From JBOCEF01 sp047610385 (lineage in GTDB: Bacteria > Pseudomonadota > Alphaproteobacteria > Rhodobacterales > Rhodobacteraceae), in NCBI GenBank assembly GCA_047610385.1, contig JBLGAC010000002.1:145512-209511 (forward strand): a stretch of DNA of 64,000 nt. The letters run 5' to 3'. The notes beneath the pieces are model-generated. The model did not search any database, was not told where the DNA came from, and saw only the letters and a list, made by a program, of their open reading frames with translations. The translations under genes were made by a program, and so were the position numbers. Shown piece by piece: positions 17,481 through 27,179 of this stretch (the stretch's first letter is position 1; every line of letters begins with the position of its first letter).

Positions 17481-18697
17481 AATTCAGTGTGGATCATGCC
17501 TGACGCCTTGATGCTTTGCAGGATGTCCATGATTTCGAGGGAGCTGAGGCCGATCGCTGACAGCCCTTCAACCACGTCCTGCACCGATGATTCCTGTTCG
17601 GTGCGCATGGTGCTGGTTGGGCCCTGCTGAACGCCGACCTTATCCACCGGCAAAATCACCGTCTGCCCGTCTGAGAATGGATTGGGTTGCGAGGCTATGA
17701 ATGTCCGCTCAGTTTTGATCTTGATGGCGCCGTGGGTGATGCTCATCGCTGGCAACGGGATGTCACCGCCGACCACAATGGTCCCCGCGCTCTGGTCCAT
17801 GACGATGATGGTGCGCGCATCTGGGGCAACCACGATCTGTTCGACCCGCGCGACCAGTTCGGTCAGCGACATGTTCGCGCGCATGGGCGCAAGTTCAATG
17901 GTTCTCGAATCGATTGCCCGCGCCTTTACACCGATGCCCGCGCTGTTGATGGCATTTGCCGCCGCCAACGCGGTGGAGAAGTCTGCCGTGCGCAAGGCGA
18001 GGCCGAAATTGGTCATATCCTCAAAATTGAACGCGACCTCCCTCTCCACCGAAGCACCTCCCGGGATGTCGCCGACCGTGGGCACGCCGATCTGTTCCGT
18101 GGCGTTTTCGGTCTGTGCCGACACGCCACCCGCCACGACGGGCCCCTGCGCAACCGCATAGATCTGTCCATCAGCGGCATTCAGGGGCGTCATGATCAAG
18201 GTGCCGCCACGCAGGCTGGTCGCGTCGCCGATCGCTGAGACTGCCACGTCGATGGTCGATCCGGCGCGCGAGAAAGGTGGTAGCTTGGCGGTGACCAGCA
18301 CCGCGGCGATATTCTTGGGCCTGAAGGTTTCGCCTGCCACGTTGACGCCAAGCCTTTCCAGCAAGTTGGACAGCGCCTCTTCGGTAAAGGGGGAGTTTCG
18401 CAGGCTGTCCCCAGTGCCAGCCAGCCCGACAACAAGCCCATAGCCCACCAGATCGTTCGCGCGCACCCCCCTGAATGTTGCGAGATCCTTGAGCCTGACA
18501 GCTGGCGCGAGGCGCCGCGCGGGCAAATTGCCAGTGGCAACCGGGGCGCCGGATACACCACCAACGGCGGCATAGTCCCCGGTCTGTTCATCCGCCGCGG
18601 CCATTGGTGCGTTTGCCCCAAGCAACAGCGCCAACACCGCCAGAGCGATGCCGCGAAGTCCTGCGCCCAAGGTGATCCGTCGGCTTGCGATGATCAC
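17468..18697 (-). CDS. flgI: FlgI, flagellar P-ring protein
   Basis: 409 residues with an N-terminal signal peptide (hydrophobic stretch to about residue 35) for Sec export to the periplasm. Signatures: VRLKDLATFRGVRANDLVGYGLVVGLAGTGD, NIAAVLVTAKLPPFSRAGS and LRGGTLIMTPL. It forms the ring around the flagellar rod in the peptidoglycan layer. The GTG start (18697) overlaps the flgL stop, showing translational coupling; it is last in the flgE-flgK-flgL-flgI run. Confidence 0.95.
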   Translation of the reverse strand: MIIASRRITLGAGLRGIALAVLALLLGANAPMAAADEQTGDYAAVGGVSGAPVATGNLPARRLAPAVRLKDLATFRGVRANDLVGYGLVVGLAGTGDSLRNSPFTEEALSNLLERLGVNVAGETFRPKNIAAVLVTAKLPPFSRAGSTIDVAVSAIGDATSLRGGTLIMTPLNAADGQIYAVAQGPVVAGGVSAQTENATEQIGVPTVGDIPGGASVEREVAFNFEDMTNFGLALRTADFSTALAAANAINSAGIGVKARAIDSRTIELAPMRANMSLTELVARVEQIVVAPDARTIIVMDQSAGTIVVGGDIPLPAMSITHGAIKIKTERTFIASQPNPFSDGQTVILPVDKVGVQQGPTSTMRTEQESSVQDVVEGLSAIGLSSLEIMDILQSIKASGMIHTEFVVR

Positions 18698-19701
18698 TGG
18701 ATGAACCGCACGAAGCTGAGGCTGCGGGTCATCGACTGAACCGTGAGCGCAGCTTCCAATGCGCCTTGGATGCCGGACAGTCGCGAGGCCGCATCATAAA
18801 GATCCACCGAGAGAATGTCGGAAAGGTTCATTTCAAGCTGGATCCGCATGTCGCCAGCCTCTGCGATCGCAGTCTCGGCTTGTTCGGCAAGCCCCCCCAG
18901 ATCAGCGCTGATGTCGAGCAGGCCGGGCTGCGCGTTCAGCAACGCCTGCGCCGCGATGCCGAGGGACTCCGTCCGCTCCGCCGTGTTTGCGGGCAGCTTG
19001 TCTTCTGTGACGGCAACAGACAGCGCCAGACCGAACAGCGCCTGGCGAAACGGCATGTCGAGGGCGTTTGGCTCCAGCGCTAGATAGACGCCGTCATCGA
19101 CCTGCATGCGCGTGGTGGCATCATCGCCTTGGTACATGGACGCCTCATACCCGCCGGTGGGAGACAGAAAAAACTCCTCCATTGCGGCGCGGGCAGTGGC
19201 GGCATCAGGCGCGCCCGCGGCCGCGGCGAAAGCAGCGGTGAGGATGTCATCGGGCGGCGGCAGGGCGGGGCGGTTGACTTCGGCACCCGCGAACAGACTG
19301 CGGCCAGCATAGCGCGTGTTGAGCGCTTGGACGGCTGCGCCGAATGTGTTGCGCGCACCGTTGGCGATCCGCTCCGCGGACATCGAGTCCCCGCGCTCCA
19401 CCGCCGCAGAGAGTTGGATCGCGAGCCCGTCGGTGGAGTTGCGCACAAGCTCCACCGCGTTCAACGCCGTTTCGATGCGCGCACCCGCGCGTGTCGCGGC
19501 ATCCTTGAACGCGTTTTCGGAGGCGACGCCAGCCTCCATCAGATATAGGCGCCGCAGGTCGCCGCCCGCAGCCTTGTTGATGTCGGCATGCTGGCCGGTG
19601 GTCAGCTCCAGCCCCGCGGCTTCGAGCTGGCGCGAGAGTGACGATGTGATGTTCCGGAACCGTTGGTTGGACAGCAGGTCGGGCACGCCGGTGATGTTCA
19701 T
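18694..19701 (-). CDS. flgL: FlgL, hook-filament junction protein
   Basis: 335 residues, flagellin-like: N-terminal helix MNITGVPDLLSNQRFRNITSSLSRQLEAAG and C-terminal helix with YDAASRLSGIQGALEAALTVQSMTRSLSFV that pair to form the D0 domain. It is one of the two adaptors between hook and filament and is secreted by the flagellar type III system. Start ATG 19701 is 4 bases after the flgK stop. Confidence 0.88.
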   Translation of the reverse strand: MNITGVPDLLSNQRFRNITSSLSRQLEAAGLELTTGQHADINKAAGGDLRRLYLMEAGVASENAFKDAATRAGARIETALNAVELVRNSTDGLAIQLSAAVERGDSMSAERIANGARNTFGAAVQALNTRYAGRSLFAGAEVNRPALPPPDDILTAAFAAAAGAPDAATARAAMEEFFLSPTGGYEASMYQGDDATTRMQVDDGVYLALEPNALDMPFRQALFGLALSVAVTEDKLPANTAERTESLGIAAQALLNAQPGLLDISADLGGLAEQAETAIAEAGDMRIQLEMNLSDILSVDLYDAASRLSGIQGALEAALTVQSMTRSLSFVRFIQ

Positions 19702-19705
19702 GACG

Positions 19706-21166
19706 TCAGATCTCCATCAGTCGCTTCAGCAACGTATCTACGGTTTGGAGCACGCGTGCATTTGCGGCGTAAGCCTGTTCGACCAAAAGCAGATGCGCCA
19801 GTTCCTGGTCGGTATCGACACCCATTACAGCGGCCTCGGTGGTCGCGGCGAGCTCAAGGCGCGCTTCGCGATTTTCCAGCATCACCTGCGCTTGTGCGGC
19901 CCCGTTGGCCGCGATTGATGTCAGCTCTGAGGCGAGGTCGCTGGCGCCATACAGCCCCCCGACCCCTGCATTCGCCGAAGGCGTCCTTGGGTCGGTGAGC
20001 GAGGACAAAAAGCTGCGCAGGATCATATCGCTGCCGGCCGCGCCCTCAGCGACCGCATTCATGCCATCGCGCAGACGCCATGCATTGCCGCCCTGGCTTG
20101 GGTCGGTTGCGGCGTTGAGGGAGAACAGTCTTGCCGCACCCTCAGGATCCAATGGATCCGCAGCCGCACCGCCGATGGTGAACAGGCCCGGATCGCCCGC
20201 GGTAAGAGTAGGGTCGACCGACGTATCCTGAAAGCGCATCGCCAGATCAATGGCAAACGCATCGATTCGCGCGCCCTCAGCAGGTGCCAGAACATCCCGA
20301 ACTTGGAAATTTGCCGCGAGCGCGCCGCCGTCCAGCAGGCCACCGCCGCGGCCAACTTCCACATCCTGGCCATTGAGAGTGATGCCTGAGAGCGCGCCAC
20401 TGGCGATCGTCATGTCCTGGGTGATGACGCCCGTGGGTGTGAACCCCAGCTCGTGCGCTTTTCCGTCAAGCAACGCGCCGCCGCCTTTGGCGTATATCGC
20501 CACCTGATCGCCGCCGCGTGGATAGGTTTTGATCGGGATCAGGCTGGAGACCTGATCGATCATCTGTTGGCGTTCGTCTTCGAGCGATGTGAAATCGCCA
20601 CCTGAAACGCTGCGTATCTGGATTTCACGGTTCAGTTGTTCGATTTCGCGCAGCGAGGCGTTAACGATGTTCACTTGGCGCGTGATTGATGCGTCGGCAT
20701 CGACGCGCACCCGTGCGGTTTCGGTGGAGATGGCCTGCACCGCGCGCGTCAGATCCCGGCCCGCCCCGACGGCCCGCGATTGAAGCGATGTGCTTTCTGG
20801 CGTGTCGGCAAGATCGCGCAGCGCGATCTCCAACGCCGAAGTGCGCGCCGGCAGGCTGGTCGCGGTTCCCGGCGTGCCCCATGCAGCCGCCAGCCGGCTT
20901 TGCGCGCTCGAGAGCGTATCCGCCTCGCCCACTTCCGCATCGAGTTTCCGCCGGTCCGCGGTGGCTTGTGGATCGGCGGTGCGCTGCATGCCCGCGACGC
21001 GCACGCCTGCGCCCGTTCCAGCGACGGAGCGTGCTGAAATCTCGACGGTTTTGCGTGAATACCCCTCCGTCATCGCGTTTGCGACGTTGTTGGAGATGAC
21101 TTCCGCGGTGCGCGAGGCGGCGGTAAGTCCCGTGAAGGCGTTTGAGAGTGCGGAAGTGATGCTCAT
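19706..21166 (-). CDS. flgK: FlgK, hook-associated protein 1
   Basis: 486 residues with conserved ends: SALSNAFTGLTAASRTAEVISNNVANAMTEGYSRK and the C-terminal LLLVEQAYAANARVLQTVDTLLKRLMEI. FlgK joins the hook to FlgL and the filament. Preceded by flgE (38-base gap) and followed by flgL in one operon. Length is typical of alphaproteobacterial FlgK. Confidence 0.95.
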   Translation of the reverse strand: MSITSALSNAFTGLTAASRTAEVISNNVANAMTEGYSRKTVEISARSVAGTGAGVRVAGMQRTADPQATADRRKLDAEVGEADTLSSAQSRLAAAWGTPGTATSLPARTSALEIALRDLADTPESTSLQSRAVGAGRDLTRAVQAISTETARVRVDADASITRQVNIVNASLREIEQLNREIQIRSVSGGDFTSLEDERQQMIDQVSSLIPIKTYPRGGDQVAIYAKGGGALLDGKAHELGFTPTGVITQDMTIASGALSGITLNGQDVEVGRGGGLLDGGALAANFQVRDVLAPAEGARIDAFAIDLAMRFQDTSVDPTLTAGDPGLFTIGGAAADPLDPEGAARLFSLNAATDPSQGGNAWRLRDGMNAVAEGAAGSDMILRSFLSSLTDPRTPSANAGVGGLYGASDLASELTSIAANGAAQAQVMLENREARLELAATTEAAVMGVDTDQELAHLLLVEQAYAANARVLQTVDTLLKRLMEI

Positions 21167-21204
21167 GACATGCTCCGTGACGTGGCCGGGACCTCAGCCC
21201 ATCA

Positions 21205-22512
21205 TCATCGTTTGATGTTGGTGGTCTCCTGCAGCATCTCATCCACGGTCTGAATGACCTTGGCGTTGGAGGAGTAGGCCCGCTGGGTTACGATAAGGTC
21301 CGTAAGTTCGCCGGCGATGTCCGCCGTCGATTCCTGAAGTGCGTAGCCGATCACACCGCCCGTCGGGCCATCGCCGGCATCCCAAAGATAAAGTGACCCG
21401 GATGCTTGCGTGAGCGAGAAGGCCTGGTTGTCCTCAGATGCCAAACCGTTGAGGTTCGGCACATCGGCGACCGGGATCTGGAAAAGCCGGCGGACAAAAC
21501 CGGTGTCATAGATCGCGTTCACATAGCCGTTCACGTCGACTTCGACCGATGTCATCGTGCCGACCGGAGAGCCGTTCTTGGTCACTGAGGTTGGCGCGAA
21601 TTCAGCTGACAGCTGGGTCATTCGATTGGACGACCCGAGCATGCCGATTTCGATCGCCAGCGGACCGCTGTTGACGGTGGTGCTGATCTCTCCCGTCAGC
21701 GGATCGTAGGAGCCGCCGGACAGCGCCGTCACTGACAGAATCGCGCCGCCAGTGCCGCGTGTGTCATCAAAGACAATCTCAAATTCCGCCACCGGGTTGG
21801 ACAAGGCGTCGGTGGCGCTGTCGTCAAGCGACAGGGTCCATGTGTTGGAGCTGCCGGTGGCGGGCACAGTGGGCGTGAAGGATGCGTTCAGGGTCTGCGA
21901 GGCACCGAGATTGTCGAAATATTCAACCGGAAGCTGCAGGCTGACGCCATTTCCGCTCGATTGGGTTGCGGTGGCGGGCAGGTTGACGCCCAGCTCAATC
22001 CGCGTGGTCGGCGAGGCGGCGAAGCGCTGTGAATAAATCTCAACGGGCTGGAGCCCGGCTGAGCTGTCGCGCGGCTGAGTGGGGATATTGCCGTCGACAT
22101 CCGCCTCCCACCCCAAAAGCACAAGGCCTGAGGAGGTGCGCAGGTAGCCGTCTTTGTCAGGCCGGAACGACCCGCTGGAGGTCAGCTGCAAGGGCAGCGC
22201 GCCATCGGGGTTGTCGAGCGAGGAAATCTTGGTGACTGGCAGCATTCCACGCCCACCGATCGTGATGTCGAGGGGGTGGTTGGTCGAGGCGAGCGAGCCC
22301 TGTGCCTCCACGTCGCGCACGGAGGTCGAGCGCACGCCGCCCGCGGTGTACGATCCACCCGACTGGCTGATCGCCATCGAGAAGAAATCAGCACCAGCGC
22401 GTTTGTATCCATAGGTGCTTGAGTTCGCGATGTTATCCGCGATGGTCGCAAGCTTGCTGGCATTAACGCTCAGCCCCATGACGCCCGCATTGAGCGAAGA
22501 TGAAATTGTCAT
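21205..22512 (-). CDS. flgE: FlgE, flagellar hook protein
   Basis: 435 residues. The N-terminal rod-type motif reads LNAGVMGLSVNASKLATIADNIANSSTYGYKRA, and the C-terminus ends LIVTQRAYSSNAKVIQTVDEMLQETTNIKR, both typical of the FlgE/FlgG/FlgK axial family. FlgE polymerises into the hook. It is first in the local operon; the ~200-base gap upstream should hold its promoter. No other flagellar gene is within the window. Confidence 0.93.
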   Translation of the reverse strand: MTISSSLNAGVMGLSVNASKLATIADNIANSSTYGYKRAGADFFSMAISQSGGSYTAGGVRSTSVRDVEAQGSLASTNHPLDITIGGRGMLPVTKISSLDNPDGALPLQLTSSGSFRPDKDGYLRTSSGLVLLGWEADVDGNIPTQPRDSSAGLQPVEIYSQRFAASPTTRIELGVNLPATATQSSGNGVSLQLPVEYFDNLGASQTLNASFTPTVPATGSSNTWTLSLDDSATDALSNPVAEFEIVFDDTRGTGGAILSVTALSGGSYDPLTGEISTTVNSGPLAIEIGMLGSSNRMTQLSAEFAPTSVTKNGSPVGTMTSVEVDVNGYVNAIYDTGFVRRLFQIPVADVPNLNGLASEDNQAFSLTQASGSLYLWDAGDGPTGGVIGYALQESTADIAGELTDLIVTQRAYSSNAKVIQTVDEMLQETTNIKR

Positions 22513-22712
22513 CGCGTTCCCTTGACTGCTCCGCCGGCGAAGAAGGCCGGCCCACTTTCTGCGGAGGACGGAGCGGTCAATGCCCTGCGCCCGGGCGAGG
22601 CTCGTATGCTCGGGCGCAGGAAGCGTCGACCGCGTCCTGATGCAATCAAGGTCGGCGAAGACAGTTTATGGGGAGTTAAGCGGCCTGCTAGGAATGACTC
22701 GAATCTGCGCGA
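22513..22712. promoter_or_regulatory. flgE upstream region with an inverted repeat
   Basis: A 200-base gap. CCTGCGCCCG (22584-22593) pairs with CGGGCGCAGG (22611-22620); the hairpin may end the DUF1330 transcript. No confident sigma-54 or sigma-28 type flagellar promoter could be picked upstream of flgE. Confidence 0.35.
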
Positions 22713-23015
22713 TCAAGCGCCTTCGACAATGGTGATCGTGCCTTCCGAGACCGGCAGCCGGTGGGCGCGGGCGGCCTGATACCCTTCGCTGTTCCAGCAA
22801 TCGACAGCCGCTTGATAGCTGGGAAATTCGATGACCACATGGCGGTCACGGCCAATGGCACCTTCGATTTCCTGCGCTTTCCCCCCACGAACAATGAATT
22901 TCGCGCCGTATTTTACAAAGGAATCCCGCGCCCCTTCTACGTAGTTTTTGTAGGTTTCAAAGTCGTCTACGCGGACATGGGCGATCCAGTAGCCTTTGTT
23001 GACAGTTTCAGTCAT
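22713..23015 (-). CDS. DUF1330 domain protein
   Basis: 100 residues of the dimeric alpha-beta barrel type: GYWIAHVRVDDFETYKNYVEGA, KFIVRGGKAQEIEG, RHVVIEFPSYQAAVDCWNSEGYQAA. These match DUF1330, small cytoplasmic proteins without an assigned activity. It starts 24 bases after the xseA stop, so it is probably cotranscribed with xseA; the functional link is not obvious. Confidence 0.85.
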   Translation of the reverse strand: MTETVNKGYWIAHVRVDDFETYKNYVEGARDSFVKYGAKFIVRGGKAQEIEGAIGRDRHVVIEFPSYQAAVDCWNSEGYQAARAHRLPVSEGTITIVEGA

Positions 23016-23038
23016 TTTTATCTCCGTTTTTTCGATGT

Positions 23039-24637
23039 TCAGAACAATGAACCCTGCGTGCCGCCACGCGCTTTTGGCTTGTGCTGGGCCTTGCGCGCAG
23101 GTGCAGGAGCGCCGGTGGTGGGCCCAAGCGCGCGGGCCGCAAGCCGCGGGCCGGTCGCGAATTCAACATTAATGGCGGTGCCCTCGGGCGCGGCGTCGGC
23201 CGAAATCAGCGTTCCGCCGCCCTCCAGCCGCACGATTGCGAATCCCCGGGCAAGGGTGGCGCGGTGCGAATACCCCTCCAGCAAGCGCGCGGCGGCGTCC
23301 AGGCGGTCGCGCGCGCGGCGGGTTGTCTGTGCGCCCGCGCGGTCAAGCCGCGCGCCGACCCGGGTCAGGCTTATGCGTTCGCGCGCGATCGCAGACACCA
23401 TCTGTGCCGGGCGCAGCCGGGCGATCACCGCGCCCAGACGCTCCGCCGCGCGGACGGCCAGCCGGGTCAGCGCGGGGGAAAGGCGCGCGCCGCGGTCCTC
23501 CAGCCGGTCGCGGCGGCGCGCGAGCGATCCCGACAACAGCCCCGGCGCAAAGCGCGCGGCAGGCCCACGGGCGATCTGGTTGCGTTTGACCGCGGCAAAG
23601 GCCGCCAGCGCCCTGGGCAGCCGATCGCCCAACGCGTCGAGCCGCTGGATCCGTTCGGCCAACAACTGTTCAGGCCGCGGCAGGGCGCGGGCCAGATCGC
23701 GCAGCCGCGTGCGCCGGTCAGACAGCGCCCGGGCGATGGCGCGCATCCGGCGTTCATCAAGCCCGGCCAGCGCGGCCATCAGATCGGCGCGCACCGGGAC
23801 CGCAAGTTCGGCCGCCGCGGTGGGGGTCGGCGCGCGCATGTCCGCGGCCAGATCAATCAGCGTGTTGTCGGTTTCATGCCCGACCGCCGAAATCAGCGGG
23901 ATCGCAGACGCGGCGGCGGCGCGCACCACGATTTCTTCGTTGAAGCCCCAGAGGTCCTCAAGCGACCCGCCCCCGCGCGCGACGATCAGCACGTTGGGGC
24001 GCGGGATCGGGCCCCCGGCGGGAAGCGCGTTGAACCCGTTGATGGCGGCGGCAACTTCGGCGGCGCAGCGATCCCCCTGCACCGCGACGGGCCAGACCAG
24101 CACCGTGCGCGGGAAACGGTCCGCCAGCCGGTGCAGGATGTCGCGGATCACCGCGCCCGAGGGCGAGGTGACCACCCCGATCACCAAGGGCAGGAACGGC
24201 AAGGGGCGCTTGCGTTCGGGGGCAAACAGCCCTTCGGCATCCAGCGCCCGGCGGCGTTTGTCGAGCATCGCCATCAGCGCGCCGACGCCCGCCGGCTCCA
24301 TGCTTTCGATGATCAACTGATAGCGTGATTGGCCGGGGAAGGTGGTGAGGCGGCCGGTGGCGATCACCTCCATGCCCTCCTCAGGCTGGACCTGCAGGCG
24401 GGCCGCGGCACCTTTCCAGCAGATCGTCGCCAGCACGGCGCGATCATCCTTCAGATCCAGATAGATATGACCCGAGCGCGGACGCGACACGCGCCCGACC
24501 TCGCCGCGCACGCGGACATGGTCAAACGCGCCCTCAATGGTGCGTTTGACGCCTGCGGACAGCTCCGAGACGGAAAGCGCGGGGGCGTTGGCGCCGGGGA
24601 TCGCGGCGGGATCTGGGTCGTCGAACAGGCTGGACAT
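23039..24637 (-). CDS. xseA: XseA, exodeoxyribonuclease VII large subunit
   Basis: 532 residues. N-terminal OB fold (LSVSELSAGVKRTIEGAF..VRVRGEVGRVSRPRSGHIYLDLKDD), then the catalytic domain (GVVTSPSGAVIRDILHRLADRFP, VLIVARGGGSLEDLWGFNEE, ISAVGHETDNTLIDLAAD), then an Arg/Ala-rich helical region. With XseB it degrades single-stranded DNA to oligonucleotides. xseB is not adjacent. The ATG at 24637 begins the family-typical MSSLFDDP; upstream in-frame starts give non-family sequence. Confidence 0.93.
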   Translation of the reverse strand: MSSLFDDPDPAAIPGANAPALSVSELSAGVKRTIEGAFDHVRVRGEVGRVSRPRSGHIYLDLKDDRAVLATICWKGAAARLQVQPEEGMEVIATGRLTTFPGQSRYQLIIESMEPAGVGALMAMLDKRRRALDAEGLFAPERKRPLPFLPLVIGVVTSPSGAVIRDILHRLADRFPRTVLVWPVAVQGDRCAAEVAAAINGFNALPAGGPIPRPNVLIVARGGGSLEDLWGFNEEIVVRAAAASAIPLISAVGHETDNTLIDLAADMRAPTPTAAAELAVPVRADLMAALAGLDERRMRAIARALSDRRTRLRDLARALPRPEQLLAERIQRLDALGDRLPRALAAFAAVKRNQIARGPAARFAPGLLSGSLARRRDRLEDRGARLSPALTRLAVRAAERLGAVIARLRPAQMVSAIARERISLTRVGARLDRAGAQTTRRARDRLDAAARLLEGYSHRATLARGFAIVRLEGGGTLISADAAPEGTAINVEFATGPRLAARALGPTTGAPAPARKAQHKPKARGGTQGSLF

Positions 24638-24809
24638 GCGCGCGAAGGTAGCGATGCCGCGAGGGCGGCGCCAGAGGGGGCGAACGATTTCGCGGACCTT
24701 CGCTGCTGGGCCTTCACGCCGGGCTTGCACCAAGGCGCCGCGCGCCAACGGGTCCACAGGTTGGACCGGGGTGCCCGCGCAGCGAGGACCGGGCGCGGCG
24801 CCGGGCGGC

Positions 24810-25169
24810 TCAGGGCACTGGGATCGCCACGGTTAGCTGTGTGGGGGACCAGCCATGGACCTTGTCATGGGCCTCAATCCTCACCTTGCGCACGGCGTCT
24901 GGGATGCGCACGCCGGAGAGGGAGCGCGTGAAGGGCTGTTCGGTTTCATGGGGGTGATGCAGCGTGCGCGTCCCCAGCACCGCGCCGTCCGGGCCCAGAA
25001 CGCGCCATGCGTCGGCGTAATGGTCCCACCCCGTGTCGCCATGGCGCAAAGTGACGTTGAAGGTCCATGCGCCGCCCGACGCGCGGGCGGTTGCGTCGAT
25101 GATCTCCACCTGTCCGGCAAGAGCTGGAAGGGCGGGCAACATCAGCATCAGGGCAAGACTGCGGGCCAT
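24810..25169 (-). CDS. Small secreted protein of unknown function
   Basis: 119 residues with a clear signal peptide (ARSLALMLMLPALPALAG). The mature ~100 residues look like a beta-sandwich: GGAWTFNVTLRHGDTGWDHYADAWRV, GAVLGTRTLHHPHETEQPFTRSL, VRIEAHDKVHGWS. Several His and Asp residues could bind a metal, but this is speculation. The open frame, the signal peptide and codon use support a real gene. It stands alone, between xseA and a divergent acetyltransferase gene. Confidence 0.7.
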   Translation of the reverse strand: MARSLALMLMLPALPALAGQVEIIDATARASGGAWTFNVTLRHGDTGWDHYADAWRVLGPDGAVLGTRTLHHPHETEQPFTRSLSGVRIPDAVRKVRIEAHDKVHGWSPTQLTVAIPVP

Positions 25170-25297
25170 GGCGGGTCCTTTCGCGTGGGGACGGGGGCGT
25201 AGGATGCCACGATGCGCGGCGCGCGGCGGTCACCGTTTTGTCAGCCCCGTGCGCGCGGCCCCTTTCGCGCGGCGCGGCGAGGCACCAGATAGGCGGC

Positions 25298-25879
25298 ATG
25301 ATCATTCAATCCCCATTGCCCGAAGCTTTCCGCGCAGATGCCGCCGCGCTGTATCTGGAGGCGTTCGGCGCCAAGATCGGCCCTGTGCTGGGCCGCGGCG
25401 ACCGGGCGCGAGCTTTTCTGGCCGATTGCATTGACCCCGGTCAGGCGGTTGTGGCGGCCAGCCGCGACGGGCGCACGCTGCTGGGGGTCGCGGGGCTGCG
25501 CGATGCGTCGGGCGCCTTCATGGGCGGCGGAATGGCAGAGCTGATGCGCCATTACGGGGCTGTTGGCGGGCCGATCCGTGGCCTGATCCTGTCGGTGCTG
25601 GAACGCGTCGCCGCCCCCGGCATCCTGCAGATGGATGGCATCTGCGTCGCGTCCGCCGCCCGCGGGCAAGGCGTCGGATCAGCGCTGTTGCACGCCGCGG
25701 CGGCTGAGGCGCGGGTCCGCGGTGCCCGCGAGCTGCGTTTGGAGGTCGTCGACACCAACCCCCGCGCCGCGGCGCTTTACGCCCGCCTCGGGTTTCGGGA
25801 GGTGACGCGCAGCGGGATCGGGCCGCTGCGCCATCTGTTCGGCTTTCGCAGCGCTGTCACCATGACGCTGGATCTTTGA
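25298..25879 (+). CDS. GNAT-family N-acetyltransferase
   Basis: 193 residues. The acetyl-CoA-binding motif A is seen in GICVASAARGQGVGSALLHAA (R/QxxGxG/A), followed by RGARELRLEVVDTNPRAAALYARLGF, the usual GNAT C-terminal half. The substrate cannot be told. The ATG at 25298 follows GATAGG; earlier in-frame codons read as non-family sequence. It faces asd on the same strand 115 bases downstream. Confidence 0.85.
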   Translation: MIIQSPLPEAFRADAAALYLEAFGAKIGPVLGRGDRARAFLADCIDPGQAVVAASRDGRTLLGVAGLRDASGAFMGGGMAELMRHYGAVGGPIRGLILSVLERVAAPGILQMDGICVASAARGQGVGSALLHAAAAEARVRGARELRLEVVDTNPRAAALYARLGFREVTRSGIGPLRHLFGFRSAVTMTLDL

Positions 25880-25993
25880 AGACGCGCCCGCCCGGGCCTT
25901 TTCCATGGGGACGGGGCGTCGCGCCCCCTTACTGCGCGCGTGCGCTTCATGTAGAAGAGCGGCATCTTTTCGTGATGCAGGCAGGAGCAGGAG

Positions 25994-27016
25994 ATGGGTT
26001 ATCGGATCGCCGTCGTGGGCGCCACGGGCAACGTGGGCCGCGAAATTTTGGTCATTCTCGCTGAACGCGGGTTCCCGGTCGATGAGATCGTGGCGCTTGC
26101 GTCGCGGCGCTCGCTGGGGACTGAGGTCGGTTTCGGCGACAGAACCCTGAAGACGAAAGACCTCGACACATTCGATTTCACCGGCTGGGACATGGCGCTG
26201 TTCGCCGTGGGATCAGAGGCGACGGCGAAATACGCGCCGCGCGCCGCGAAATCGGGCTGTGTGGTGATCGATAATTCGTCGCTCTACCGCTATGATCACG
26301 ACATTCCGCTGATCGTGCCGGAGGTGAACCCCGACGCGATCATGGGCTATTCCAAGCGCAACATCATCGCCAACCCGAACTGTTCGACCGCGCAGATGGT
26401 GGTGGTGTTGAAGCCGCTGCATGACCGTGCGCGGATCAAGCGTGTGGTGGTCAGCACCTATCAGTCGGTGTCGGGCGGCGGCAAAGCCGCGATGGATGAG
26501 CTGTGGAGCCAGACCCGCGGAATGTTCGTGCATGGCCAAGAGGTCGCGCCCAACGTCTTCCCCAGCCAGATCGCCTTTAACGTCATTCCGCATATCGACA
26601 CGTTCATGGAAGACGGATCCACCAAAGAAGAGTGGAAGATGGTCATGGAGACCAAGAAGATCCTCGACCCCAAGATCAAGGTCACTGCGACCTGCGTCCG
26701 GGTTCCGGTCTTTGTCGGTCATTCCGAGTCGCTGAACATCGAGTTCGAGGATTTCCTCGACGAAGACGAAGCGCGCGACATCCTGCGCGAGGCGCCCGGC
26801 GTGCTGGTCAACGACAAGCGCGAGGATGGCGGCTACATCACGCCGATCGACTGCGTGGGCGACGACGCGACCTATGTCAGCCGCATCCGGCAGGACAGCA
26901 CCGTGGAAAACGGTCTGAACCTGTGGTGCGTGTCCGACAACCTGCGCAAGGGCGCGGCGCTGAACGCGGTGCAGATCGCCGAATTGCTTGGGCGCCGGGT
27001 GCTGAAAAAGGGCTGA
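25994..27016 (+). CDS. asd: Aspartate-semialdehyde dehydrogenase
   Basis: 340 residues. GYRIAVVGATGNVGREIL is the NADP-binding motif; the catalytic Cys is in IIANPNCSTAQMVV (about 134) and the catalytic His in the segment around RVPVFVGHSESLNIEFE. It reduces aspartyl phosphate to the semialdehyde that feeds lysine, diaminopimelate, threonine and methionine synthesis. Start ATG 25994 with GCAGGAG upstream. It is a single gene followed by a strong terminator. Confidence 0.96.
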   Translation: MGYRIAVVGATGNVGREILVILAERGFPVDEIVALASRRSLGTEVGFGDRTLKTKDLDTFDFTGWDMALFAVGSEATAKYAPRAAKSGCVVIDNSSLYRYDHDIPLIVPEVNPDAIMGYSKRNIIANPNCSTAQMVVVLKPLHDRARIKRVVVSTYQSVSGGGKAAMDELWSQTRGMFVHGQEVAPNVFPSQIAFNVIPHIDTFMEDGSTKEEWKMVMETKKILDPKIKVTATCVRVPVFVGHSESLNIEFEDFLDEDEARDILREAPGVLVNDKREDGGYITPIDCVGDDATYVSRIRQDSTVENGLNLWCVSDNLRKGAALNAVQIAELLGRRVLKKG

Positions 27017-27043
27017 TCGGCGGTTGCCATCGGTTGAAATCTG

Positions 27044-27074
27044 AAGGGGCGCGGCCGCGATGGCCGCGCCCCTT
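27044..27074. terminator. asd terminator
   Basis: A perfect 13-bp stem AAGGGGCGCGGCC/GGCCGCGCCCCTT around a GCGAT loop, 28 bases past the asd stop. The right arm ends in TTGT. Confidence 0.75.
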
Positions 27075-27179
27075 GTCGTTCCGGCCCGCATGTGCCTGCG
27101 GGTCCGGGCCCTAGGCTGCATTGCCGACGTGCCCCGAATGTGCCCCCCCATGCGCCCTGAACGTGAAGGAGCCTGCCTG

